Positions 35,646 to 44,884 of a stretch of 64,000 nucleotides of DNA are shown piece after piece; positions within the stretch are counted from its first letter, which is position 1; each line of letters begins with the position of its first letter. The notes below the pieces were generated by a model. It saw nothing but the letters and a program-made list of their open reading frames with translations. It was not told the DNA's origin and searched no databases. This DNA comes from Lutjanus erythropterus. Lineage: Eukaryota; Chordata; Actinopteri; Lutjaniformes; Lutjanidae. The DNA lies in the NCBI GenBank assembly GCA_020091685.1, contig CM034607.1:36602482-36666481 (forward strand). Direction: 5' to 3'. A program made the translations under genes and the position numbers.

Positions 35646-36241
35646 GCTGATGGGACTTGTGAAAGATGGAAAGAGGGTCGAGTGTGGAGTGATGAAGAGG
35701 TGGAGTGATGAAGAGGTCAAAGAGAAGGATGATAAATGCAACATTCATTAACTAATTATTCAACTTCTTTTAATCCAAACCATGATCATTTCCTAAACCT
35801 GAAAACCTGAAAACACGTTTTTATCATCTACTGATCAATCTGACAATAATTTTTCCACCAACTGACTTTTTTTTTAATCCTGTTTCTCAAAGTCCAAGAT
35901 GACGTCCTCAAACCTTCTCTGATCAAATATTTTGACACTGACTGATTAATTTTAATGTATTTTCACACCTGGAATCAGATCGTCAGGTGAGTCTCAGAGT
36001 TCTGACTCTGTGCTCTTATTTTAATATTTTCTATATAAACTCTTGTTATATACAGCAGTTTAATGCACACAGTCGACATATTTCTTTATTTTCTTGCAGA
36101 TGTTTGACATGTTAGAACACAGTAACTTAAGTTACGCTGCTTTGCTGTGTTTTCTCTACAGATTTTTACAGTTACTATAATTTTGACCAAAATAAAACAT
36201 GACAAAATCAAGGTGAATTTTATGAATTGAATATGGTGACA

Positions 36242-36604
36242 GGGCGTCACGGTGGTGCAGTGGTCAGCACTGCCGCCTCACAGCAAGAAGGTCCTGAGTT
36301 TGATCCCCCAGCTGGATCAGGGCCTTTCTGTGTGCATGTTCTCCTCGTGTCTGCGTGGGTTCTCTCCGGGTTCTCCGGCTTCCTCCCACAGTCCAAAGAC
36401 ATGCATGCAGGTTAATTGGTGACTCTAAATTGTCTGTAGGTGTGAATGTGAGTGTCAGTGGTCGTCTGTCTCTGTGTGTCAGTCCTGCGATGAACTGGAG
36501 ACGTGTCCAGGGTGAACCCCGCCTCTCACCCAATGTCAGCTGGGATAGACTCCACCCCCCGCGACCCTTCGGGAATAAGTGGTTACAGAAAATGGATGGA
36601 TGGA
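36242..36604 (+). mobile_element. tRNA-derived SINE with intact target-site duplication
   Basis: Full-length element in cart intron 2. It has a pol III A box (TGGTGCAGTGG, 36253-36263), a degenerate B box (GAGTTTGATCC, 36296-36306), a body homologous to 3876-4227, and a tail of ATGG units. It is flanked by a perfect 14-bp direct repeat, TGAATATGGTGACA, at 36228-36241 and 36605-36618. This marks LINE-mediated insertion with little decay. The same strand as cart. The open frames in it are not genes. Confidence 0.9.
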
Positions 36605-36896
36605 TGAATATGGTGACAATCATCAGGTGACCTTTGTAACCATAGTGACCTTCGTCGTGGTTCGTGTTGTAACGGCTTTAGGAAAAGATGAAGGTTTTCT
36701 CGCTGTTTTATATTCACCTTATGACACCTGACATTTTTCTTTCTGTGACGTTTGTGACATGTCGTCTCCGTGTACGTCTGCATGGACCAAATGATGGGAC
36801 ACGTGAGAAACAAAAAGGGCGTTGTGATAACGTGAAGTTATGTAAGACATCAGTGTGTTATTCAAACAGCAGGTGTTGATTCAACTGAAACCTGTC

Positions 36897-37130
36897 TCTG
36901 ACTGTCTCTCTCTGTCTGTCTCTCTCTGTCTCTGTCTGTCTCTGTCTGTCTCTCTCTGTCTCTGTCTCTGTCTGTCTCTGTCTGTCTCTCTCTGTCTCTG
37001 TCTGTCTCTCTCTGTCTCTCTCCTGTCTCTGTCTGTCTCTCTCTCTGTCTCTCTCTGCTTCTGCCTCTCTCTGTCTCTCTCTGTCTGTGTCTCTCTTTGT
37101 CTGTCTCTCTCTGTCTCTGTCTGTCTCTCA
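36897..37130. repeat. (CTCTGT)n/(CTGT)n pyrimidine-rich microsatellite
   Basis: About 235 bp of CTGT, CTCT and CTCTGT units running directly into the cart exon 3 acceptor. The long open frames on either strand are repeat artefacts. Confidence 0.95.
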
Positions 37131-37131
37131 G

Positions 37132-37239
37132 TGTGACGTCGGCGAGCGCTGTGCGATGAAACATGGGCCTCGGATTGGTCGACTGTGTGACTGTCTGAGA
37201 GGAACAGCCTGCAACACCTTCTTCCTGCGCTGCTACTGA
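37132..37239 (+). CDS. cart: Cart prepropeptide, exon 3 (mature cystine-knot peptide)
   Basis: Encodes 35 residues plus TGA (37237-37239). The six cysteines (76, 82, 94, 96, 102, 109) are spaced C-x5-C-x11-C-x-C-x5-C-x6-C exactly as in CART, forming three disulfides. [15 protein letters not shown] and [12 protein letters not shown] are diagnostic. Differences from typical CART are KHGPRIG in place of RKGARIG and a C-terminal Tyr in place of Leu. Cleavage after Lys69 would give a 41-residue peptide (70-110), the length of mammalian CART(62-102). The acceptor is the last AG of a 235-bp CTCTGT repeat, so the polypyrimidine tract is itself a microsatellite. Confidence 0.95.
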   Translation, partial: CDVGERCAMKHGPRIGRLCDCLRGTACNTFFLRCY

Positions 37240-37351
37240 ACACACACACACACACGCACACACACACAGTGTCACCTGACTGTCTCTCTGCATGTTTGTG
37301 TCTTTGTTTTACAGTTCACGTCTCTGTCCCTCAGAGTCATTTATTTTTGTT

Positions 37352-37357
37352 AATAAA
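37352..37357 (+). promoter_or_regulatory. Polyadenylation signal of cart
   Basis: AATAAA 113 bp after the cart stop codon, followed by a GCTGTGACGACC stretch. This is a normal position for a short cart 3' UTR. Confidence 0.65.
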
Positions 37358-38627
37358 GATTCTTCATAAAGCTGCTCGGCTGTGACGACCTCATCATTTG
37401 TACATCAGACACTTTATGTCCTGAGTTTTGTCTGTCAGGTACGTCTCCTTCAAACAGAATCAAACACTAATGAGGACATGAAGACATGAAGACATCATGT
37501 TGCAGTTTCCTCCTGCACAATATTTGTATTTTGTGTTTGTGAGAAATGTCCAGAGTAGATCATTTCATGGTTTTGTTAAATGCTGTTTTCCGGTCGGTCA
37601 GTTGCAGTATTCTGACATCTGTTATTTCTGTTGTTATGAACAATAAAATCATTGTTAAATCACTAAACCCATTTCAAAATTAACTATTTTGTGTCGAATT
37701 ATTCATATTTTTTGGTTCATAACCCTGGAAGAAGCAGGATAACGTGCAGGTTGTTTTCCTGCAGCATCCTGTCAGGATTTATTTCACAATGACGACCTGC
37801 TCGCTGTGCGTTATCTCTGACTCAGCAAAAGCCTGTGCACACCAACCATCCCAGAATGCATTGTGTCTCTTCATTCTGTCCAATGAAGAGGCAGAGGCTG
37901 CATAAAACAATTTAGAAAGAATGTAAAGACGGACGTTTTCAGGATGTCAATATATAATATACTGTAGAAAACATTTAACACTAAAATATCTGATTAACAT
38001 TCAACAGTCACATGTAACAGGTGATGAAAACGTGTTCAGTGTGAACAGGAAGCTGTTAAACACACTGATCATATAGTATCAGTATGTTAGTCTGTGGTTT
38101 CATACACAGTATGAAGCTTCATCCAAATCCTTCTTAATTTCAGGTAACTGTCAGTCCCGTTTATTTTTTAAAAAGTCCTTCAGGTGCTGTCAGTTCTGTC
38201 CTCTGTCCACTTCATCTCACTGAGTTTCATAAGAATAAATAAATCTACCTCGTGTGTTATCTTGTACTCTGAAGGAGATCTGTCAGGATTCTGATTGGTT
38301 TGTTCAAGAAAAACAAAACAAATAAAAATTCTTTGAGTTGATAATCAATAAAACCAGTTTACATTCTTTTGCAGTGAAATCAAACTCAAATATTCAGTAA
38401 TACTAATATAAAGATCACGGCTGAGACCTGCTCTGTGTACTGAATGCTATTATTTATTGTTATGAACTCAGTTTTTTTACATTCAAACTTTTGTCAGAAT
38501 GTGGAAATAAATGAAATAATCAACCTGTTTGAATTTAATGTTTACTGCCCATAAATACTTTGTCTGGTTGTCCAGCAGAGGACACTCTTAAATTCACTAT
38601 CAGCTGCTGAACTGTCAGTAAACAAGC

Positions 38628-38930
38628 AGTGGAAGAAGTATTCAGTTCCTTTACTGCAGTAAAAGTACAAATAACACACAGTGAAAATACTCCATTACAA
38701 GTAAAAGTCCTGCATTCAAAATCTTACTGAAATATCATATAATCATTAAAAGTAAAATGTTTCCTGTTGGTGTTTTTATTTGATCTGATGTTGTTGGATT
38801 AATATTTCTGCTGCATTTATGTGTATGTTGCATTTTAAGGTTTAAGGTACTTTATATACTGTTGGTTAGATTAATCTGCAGCAAAGCATCATGGTCTATA
38901 AAATCAGAATTTGTCCTGTAAGAACCGTGA
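38628..38930 (+). repeat. Dispersed teleost repeat ('CAGTGGAAGAAGTATTCAG' end)
   Basis: Starts CAGTGGAAGAAGTATTCAG and contains CTTTACTGCAGTAAAAGTAC and TAAAAGTCCTGCATTCAAAA blocks of a repeat very common in ray-finned fish. An inverted relative lies at 55675-55905, sharing GGACCATGATGCATTGCTG-type and AATATTAATCCAA blocks. Confidence 0.55.
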
Positions 38931-39560
38931 AGAAAAAAAGCCTGTTTTCATTTTCCAGCTGATCCAGGAGGGTGAGTGTCTCAGTTTAAATTATCTCTGA
39001 AGTGACTCTACTTCCTGTCAGTTTTCAGATCTAAAAATACTTTTCAGACATGAACTCAATCAATCATCTGATCGATCAATCATCCCTGATTAGACCCCCA
39101 GAGAGGCTGATCGGCCCCAGGTCCTCATCACTCCACAGGCGACACTAAAACTGATTCAACAGCAGCAGCACGCCACCGCCACCGCCACCGCCACCGCCAT
39201 CACCACCACCTTCTCATCAGCCTTTATTGAACAGTGACGCTGACGTCAGCAGCTGCAGGTCGACGGGTTTTTTTCCCTCCACTGAACCAATGACGTTCAT
39301 GTGTTTAATGAACTGATCAGAGAACAGAGAAACCATCAGGCTGCTCATCAACTCAGAGCCTTCAGAAAAAATAACACTTCTGAGGTTCTGATTACAACAT
39401 GACAGAAGAAAAAAAAAATGATGATGAAATGAAACTAATTTAATTTAAAGTAATTTAAAATAAAAATAAAAATAAAACACATGACAGGGGCATTTAGACT
39501 CTTCTCGTGAACGTGGTGAACATGACCCCATTTGAAGGCAGCTTAGCAGCTCAGCTGTCA

Positions 39561-39625
39561 GTTAGCAGGTCAGTTAGCAGGTCAGTTAGCAGGTCAGTTA
39601 GCAGGTCAGTTAGCAGGTCAGTTAG
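39561..39625. repeat. 12-bp minisatellite (GCAGGTCAGTTA)
   Basis: Five to six tandem units. Confidence 0.9.
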
Positions 39626-39962
39626 TTGTCTTCTTCATTCAGTTATATTTTATTATAATTTTAAATTTCTTTGACTTTTCTGTCATAGATTTGACATTTT
39701 AATTGTATTTGGTCACCTGATGAGTGAAACTTGTTTTATTGAATAATTTTATTTGTGCTTCTCTGCTGTCGACCTCCAGCTGTGTCCCTTCATCAGCGTG
39801 ATCGTCCAATCAGAGACGAGCTGCGTCTGATTCAGAGAACCTTTAATTTAAGCGTCGATCAGACAGACGCCGTTTATCGACAAGGATCACAGAGACAGGA
39901 TGGCATTTAGCTCCCAGCGTCCAGCCTCCAGCCCAGAGAGATAAGACATGCTAATTAATGCT

Positions 39963-39964
<2 letters not shown>

Positions 39965-40028
<64 letters not shown>
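39965..40028. repeat. (CA)n microsatellite
   Basis: Pure CA run. Confidence 0.95.
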
Positions 40029-40032
<4 letters not shown>

Positions 40033-40668
40033 TGCTCAGTATCACAGTAGAAAGCAGGTGTTGCTTTGACAGATCATTAAAATGAATGTTTTTAATCGTG
40101 AAGAATTCAACACGACTCGACCAAACTACATGAAATATTTCACACATTTAACATCAAATCAAACTGCTTCATTAGTCAGAAAATTCAAGTGTGAAAAACA
40201 GCACTGCAGAAAAAAAATCAGCATAAAATGTTGACTATAAAACTAAGAAATAAAAACAATCTGCATTGTGCTCTGAATAAAAAACTGTTTTCTTACTGGC
40301 ACCTATCAGACAACAGCTGGGATGTTATTGATTCGTGACAGTGGACACATTGAAAGTCATCATCTTATTTGGTCACCAGCTAAAGAAAAAAAATGTATGA
40401 ATATAAATTTGTTTTAATTTTTATTTCACTCAAAATCAAAAGTTTCCCTGGTAACAGCTGATCATTTGACTCACACCAAAAACAATCTTTACCATCCCAA
40501 AAAATTTGGGGGAGATGTTGTTCAAAACAGAACAAAACTGTTTTAGCTTCATTTAAATCAGTCATTTTATAACTTATAAGACTGAAATGAGTGAACAAAA
40601 AAAGAACAATAATAAATCACTGCTTCAGAAACAGAACAAGTTTATACTGACTGTGGCTGAAGCCTGAG

Positions 40669-40674
40669 TTTATT
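40669..40674 (-). promoter_or_regulatory. Candidate polyadenylation signal of ZNF-A
   Basis: AATAAA on the minus strand, about 360 bp beyond the ZNF-A stop codon. Confidence 0.4.
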
Positions 40675-41035
40675 ACTCTTCCCTTTTTTTTACCATCGTT
40701 ATCAATATTCTAGTTCGTCTCCCTTTAGATTTATACAGTGAAATGAAACAGAAAGAAAATATATGTACATATATGTACAAACACATTTCACATACACAAT
40801 TCATACTTAAGTTTTATATTTGTTCATCACTTTTAAGTTGCTTTTTTTTTAATCTTTTTTCCTTTTCTACGTTATTCCACAGATTTACTCCTTTAACTTC
40901 CCCAAACACGAACTGCAGCTCCAGATAAAAAAGCCCTGGTCCTCATTTGACGCTCCAAAACCGAAACAAGTTCGGAGTGCGAGCGTCAAGTCAGTTTGAC
41001 GCACGTCAAGATGCTTTCAGTGCGCGTTCTGCCTT

Positions 41036-41952
41036 TTAGAACAATGGGTGCACTTCATCCTCTCCTTCAGCGTCTGTTTCTCTCTGATCGGTTTGTCTGT
41101 GGTGAAGCTGTGAGGATTCAGTACATTTATGAATTTTGAGCTGTCTACACCAGACAAATCTTTTGTCACAAAGGTTGCACCTGAATCTTTTCTGTCCTGT
41201 GTGGGTTCTCATGTGACTCTGTAAAGTTTCACGCACTGAAAAAGATTTCTGACACACTGAGCAGCTGAAAGGTCTTTCTCCCGTGTGAATTCTAATGTGA
41301 ATGATCAGGTGTTCCTTTCGTCCAAATCTTTTACCACAGTCAGGGCAACCAAATGGTTTCTCTCCTGTGTGAGTTCTCATGTGTCTCTTCAGACCGTAGC
41401 TTTTGGTATATGCTTTGCCACACTCAGAGCAGTGAAATGGTTTCTCTCCTTTATGAGTTATTATGTGTCTCTTCAAAGCTGCTTCACAGACAAATATTTT
41501 TCCACATTCACAACAACTGAGTGACTTCTCATCAACGTTACATCTCATGTCACTAACTTGGACATTTTTTGAACCTGACTGAGGGTCTCTGGTCACCTCC
41601 CAATCACTGACTTCAGTCTCAGAGGAGTCTCCAGTCTTGTCCGGTGTTAAATGTACATCAGGGTGTGAGTTCCTGTCTGGTTCTGGTCCTCCACAGTTGT
41701 CTCCATCATCTTCTGTTTCCATCTGTTCTGTTTGTCTTTGATGAAGCTGTGAGGACTGAGGTTTCTCTTCAGCATCATCTTCACTCTTCACAGGGACAGG
41801 AGTGAATGTGAACGTGATGAGATCAGCCCCCTCCAGCTTGTGAAGCTGCTCTCCCTCCTGATTGGTCCAGACTTCCTCCTGTTCCTCTTTAATGTGTGGG
41901 GCCTCTCGTGGGTCCTCCTGGTCCAGACTGGGGCTCCACCCCTGCTGGATGT
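41036..41952 (-). CDS. ZNF-A, C2H2 zinc-finger protein, exon 2
   Basis: Exon 2 starts after TTTCCTGCAG (acceptor, minus strand) in phase 1 and runs 305 codons to TAA at 41038-41036. It begins ...DIQQGWSPSLDQEDPREAPH, then an acidic linker with IKEEQEE and TPVPVKSED, a Glu/Asp-rich region (about residues 25-155), and five zinc fingers joined by TGEKPF-type linkers. Four fingers are C2H2; the last ends H-K-C (HKCTES) as in its neighbours. It is expected to be a nuclear DNA-binding factor, target unknown. Exon 2 has no internal stop or frameshift, but exon 1 carries a 1-bp deletion that would put it out of frame. The gene is therefore either a recent pseudogene or affected by a sequence error. 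Confidence 0.8.
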
Positions 41953-42546
41953 CTGCAGGAAACAGACAAAACAAACACACACTGAGAAAAACTGATTTCA
42001 TGTTAATTAGGGATGTATCAGTATCATCTGTGTTTGGCACAGAGAGCAGAACTGAGAAAAATGACTTTTGACGTTTTCTTGTTGTCGAGGCAAATAAGTG
42101 GATATGAGTCAGTTTCATCCGTCAGCTGATATCATCAGCTGATTTTGTCCTTAACTGTGATTATCAGGAGGGTTGGATACGAAGAACCAGTTTCAAAGTG
42201 GAACCAGTTCTGAAATAACAATTCTTAATAAATCATAAAGAAACCAAATTATTGATTCCTGCACACACTCATGTTTAGGGCTGAGTATTGATTCAGATTT
42301 CCCAAACTGATTCAATCTTAATTTGGTTTGGGATATTTCAGTTACACCTCTAACCTGGTGCATTATTAAAAATATTGTATACATTAAGAATTGACCTGAA
42401 AGTAGTTAAATTGATCATGTCCTTTTTATTAAACATGATCCAACCAACACGACAAAATTAGCAAAATCTTGTTGTTGTTGTTCTCAAACCAAACGCAAAG
42501 TCACACGAGACAAACAGAGTTAAAACTGTGGGCTGTACCATAAAAC

Positions 42547-43300
42547 ACAGAGCTGCAACAGATCAAAAAACTCACGTTTCGGATCGTATCACAGGTTTGA
42601 GTCACGGATCGGATCATTTTTCAGATCAGCAAAAAAGAAAAAAGTGTTGTGATTAGAGTTAAATGATTTTAAAAATGCACTTGTCTTTGATCTTTGTCTG
42701 TCTGTAATTATCACCATAGTGATGTAATGTAATAATAATGATAATAGTAATGATAATGGTAATAATATTAAAAACTTCAAACCTATACAGTGCTGTACTA
42801 TGTATATACTATACATATATTAGATCATTATACACTGTACAGTATAATACACAACTACGCTCTGTAGTCTGGTTCAATGTCCCGCCTACAGCAGCACATC
42901 TGATTGGTTAGAAGTTCACGATCAATCATTGACACACTGTGTGACAGACGGGGTGAGACAGAGCTGCAGCGGTGAGCAGAGAGGAGCTGTGTAGAAGTTA
43001 AGACAGCTGATATCAAAGTTTCAATCAACATCACAGTTTGATGATCTGTTTCTGGTGATAGCAGAGTTACATCAGTGAAAAAGTTATGGTCTGGATTTCC
43101 TCGAGGCGACGTGGCGACTTTTAAATCAGAGCTGAGCTGCACAGCAGCATCTGTCCTTCTGTTCACTGCAGCTCTGCATGGAGATTTCAGGTTTTATAAC
43201 TTATACAAAACTAGTGTAGTAAAACTATGATGCTCACATGTGGTCCGAACCGTGAGGGACGATCCAGGACACGGGTCAACTGTGATCTGTTGCAGCCCTA
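42547..43300. mobile_element. Non-autonomous hAT element with 8-bp target-site duplication
   Basis: The terminal inverted repeats are GAGCTGCAACAGATCA on the left and GGGCTGCAACAGATCA read from the right. CATAAAAC flanks it on both sides (42539-42546 and 43301-43308), the 8-bp duplication expected of hAT transposition. It has no transposase frame. It lies in the ZNF-A intron, and its interior recurs at 54255-54760. Confidence 0.8.
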
Positions 43301-43503
43301 CATAAAACCCATGGGAGAAAATATATGTATATTAAAATTAAAAAGATTTTGAGATTGATTGATGAATCGATATCAGACCATAAAAAACTGAAGGGCGCCA
43401 TGAACATTAAACAAGTTTCTCAGATGGTGAAAACTCCAAAAAACATCAACTGATACAGAACTTTACAAAACAAAAGTTCAGTATCAGCCTCATGTAACCT
43501 TCA

Positions 43504-43506
<3 letters not shown>

Positions 43507-43535
<29 letters not shown>

Positions 43536-43561
43536 GTAATAATAATAATAATAATAATAAA
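43507..43561. repeat. (AAC)n(AAT)n compound microsatellite
   Basis: About nine AAC units followed by about eight AAT units. Confidence 0.95.
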
Positions 43562-44055
43562 GCTCTGGTATCAGTGTAGTATCAGTATATATCCAAGTTC
43601 AGATATAAAACTAAATTATTTAAGTAATTAAAAGGAAAAACAAAATCTCGAACCATTAAATATTCTTGAATGAAAAATGATGATTATTAAAATATTTTTC
43701 AGTTAAAGTTCTCAGGAAAGTCCATAAATTCATCCTCAATGTTTAGTCCTGAGCTTTGTGTTGAACATGTTGTTGATACCTGAAGTTGTCGTTATAAGTT
43801 GAACAAAATAAATTCATCATAACGCTGAGATCTGTGATTTTGTTTTGCTCTGTTCTTCCTCCTCCTCCTCCTCCTCACTGCCTGAAACAGACACTGTTCT
43901 CTCAGGAGAAATGCAACATTAATTTAATGTTTTTAAACACTTTTAAATGATTCTGGTGTTTGTTTGTTATTTGTTTTGGGGTTTTTCTGGGATCTGAAAC
44001 AAAGATGTTTATAAGAAAGAAGAAAGAGTTCTGTGTCATCAGGACACCACTGCAG

Positions 44056-44350
44056 GAAGAGACAGCAAACAGTCAATAACAGTCAGTAAACAGTCAGTAA
44101 ACAGTCAGTAAACAATCAATAACAGTCAGTAAACAGTCAGTAAACAATCAATAACAGTCAGTAAACAGTCAGTAAACAGTCAGTAAACAATCAATAACAG
44201 TCAGTAAACAGTCAGTAAACAGTCAGTAAACAGTCAGTAAACAATCAATAACAGTCAGTAAACAGTCAGTAAACAATCAATAACAGTCAGTAAACAGTCA
44301 GTAAACAGTCAGTAAACAATCAATAACAGTCAGTAAACAGTCAGTAAACA
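44056..44350. repeat. Minisatellite of CAGTAAACAGT-type units
   Basis: About 295 bp of 11-bp AGTCAGTAAAC and 10-bp AATCAATAAC units in a higher-order pattern, in the ZNF-A intron close to the exon 1 donor. Confidence 0.9.
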
Positions 44351-44559
44351 GTGTGGCAGCCTGTTTCTGTCGCACTGACTGGTTCAGTTACCGTAGTAGA
44401 GAATAGAGGCGCTCTGCTGTTTGCTGTCAGTAGATCCAGAGTGTGAGTAGTGATGAGTGTGTGATCAGTGATCAGAGCTGATCGATCAGTGATCAGATGT
44501 GTGTGATCAGTGATCAGAGCTGATCGATCAGTGATCAGTGAGTGAGTGTGGGTCCAAAC

Positions 44560-44748
44560 CTGCTCTGTGTAACCGAAGTTGAGGTTGAAAACAGCGTCCA
44601 GTAGTCTCCGTTGTCTCTCGTTCTCCTCTTTTGAACGACAAAGTGTCTCCTCGTACTCTGCTATCGTTCTTTCAAACAGACCAAATATGTCTTCAGCAGC
44701 CGCAGTTAGTCGCTGCTTCACCGCTCTCAACATCTGGACTGTAGACAT
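44560..44748 (-). CDS. ZNF-A exon 1, helical N-terminal module with 1-bp deletion
   Basis: ATG at 44748 and donor CAG|GTTTGG at 44560/44559. It encodes MSTVQMLRAVKQRLTAAAED then a helical segment rich in Glu/Arg (FERTIAEYEE...RQRRLLDAVFN), the N-terminal module of this fish zinc-finger family. Compared with the sister copy at 50213-50403, one G is missing near 44583 (GAGGTTG against GAGGGTTG on the plus strand). The last 9 codons are therefore shifted (NLNFGYTEQ in place of NPQLRLHRA). The exon is 189 bp, but exon 2 requires it to end with one extra base (phase 1). A spliced product would stop early in exon 2. The upstream ATG at 44874 reads through the CA repeat and is unlikely to be the start. 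Confidence 0.65.

Positions 44749-44751
<3 letters not shown>

Positions 44752-44810
<59 letters not shown>
44752..44810. repeat. (CA)n microsatellite directly upstream of the ZNF-A start codon
   Basis: Read as (TG)n in the transcript direction, it ends only four nucleotides before the ATG at 44748. Confidence 0.95.
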
Positions 44811-44813
<3 letters not shown>

Positions 44814-44876
44814 CACTACAGCAAACACACACTCTGTCTGCACTCCGATCTGAAGCTCCGATGAACTCAGTCATTC

Positions 44877-44884
44877 GCCATTTT
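44877..44884 (-). promoter_or_regulatory. YY1-like motif in ZNF-A promoter/5' UTR
   Basis: Minus strand AAAATGGC, in the context CAAAATGGCGAATG. This is close to the YY1 AAnATGGCG motif that often overlaps transcription starts of vertebrate zinc-finger genes. It lies about 130 bp upstream of the ATG, across the (TG)n tract. Confidence 0.35.

Larger units (their letters stand above)
37358..40660. other. Intergenic region between cart and ZNF-A
   Basis: No gene supported. It contains a dispersed teleost repeat at 38628-38930, (CCGCCA)n near 39170-39208, a minisatellite at 39561-39625 and (CA)n at 39965-40028. The rest is AT-rich unique-looking DNA. Confidence 0.6.

Noticed and set aside
36227-36630. 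Open frames on both strands in cart intron 2
   Set aside because: They lie inside the tRNA-derived SINE; the same frames appear in the old copy at 3876-4227.
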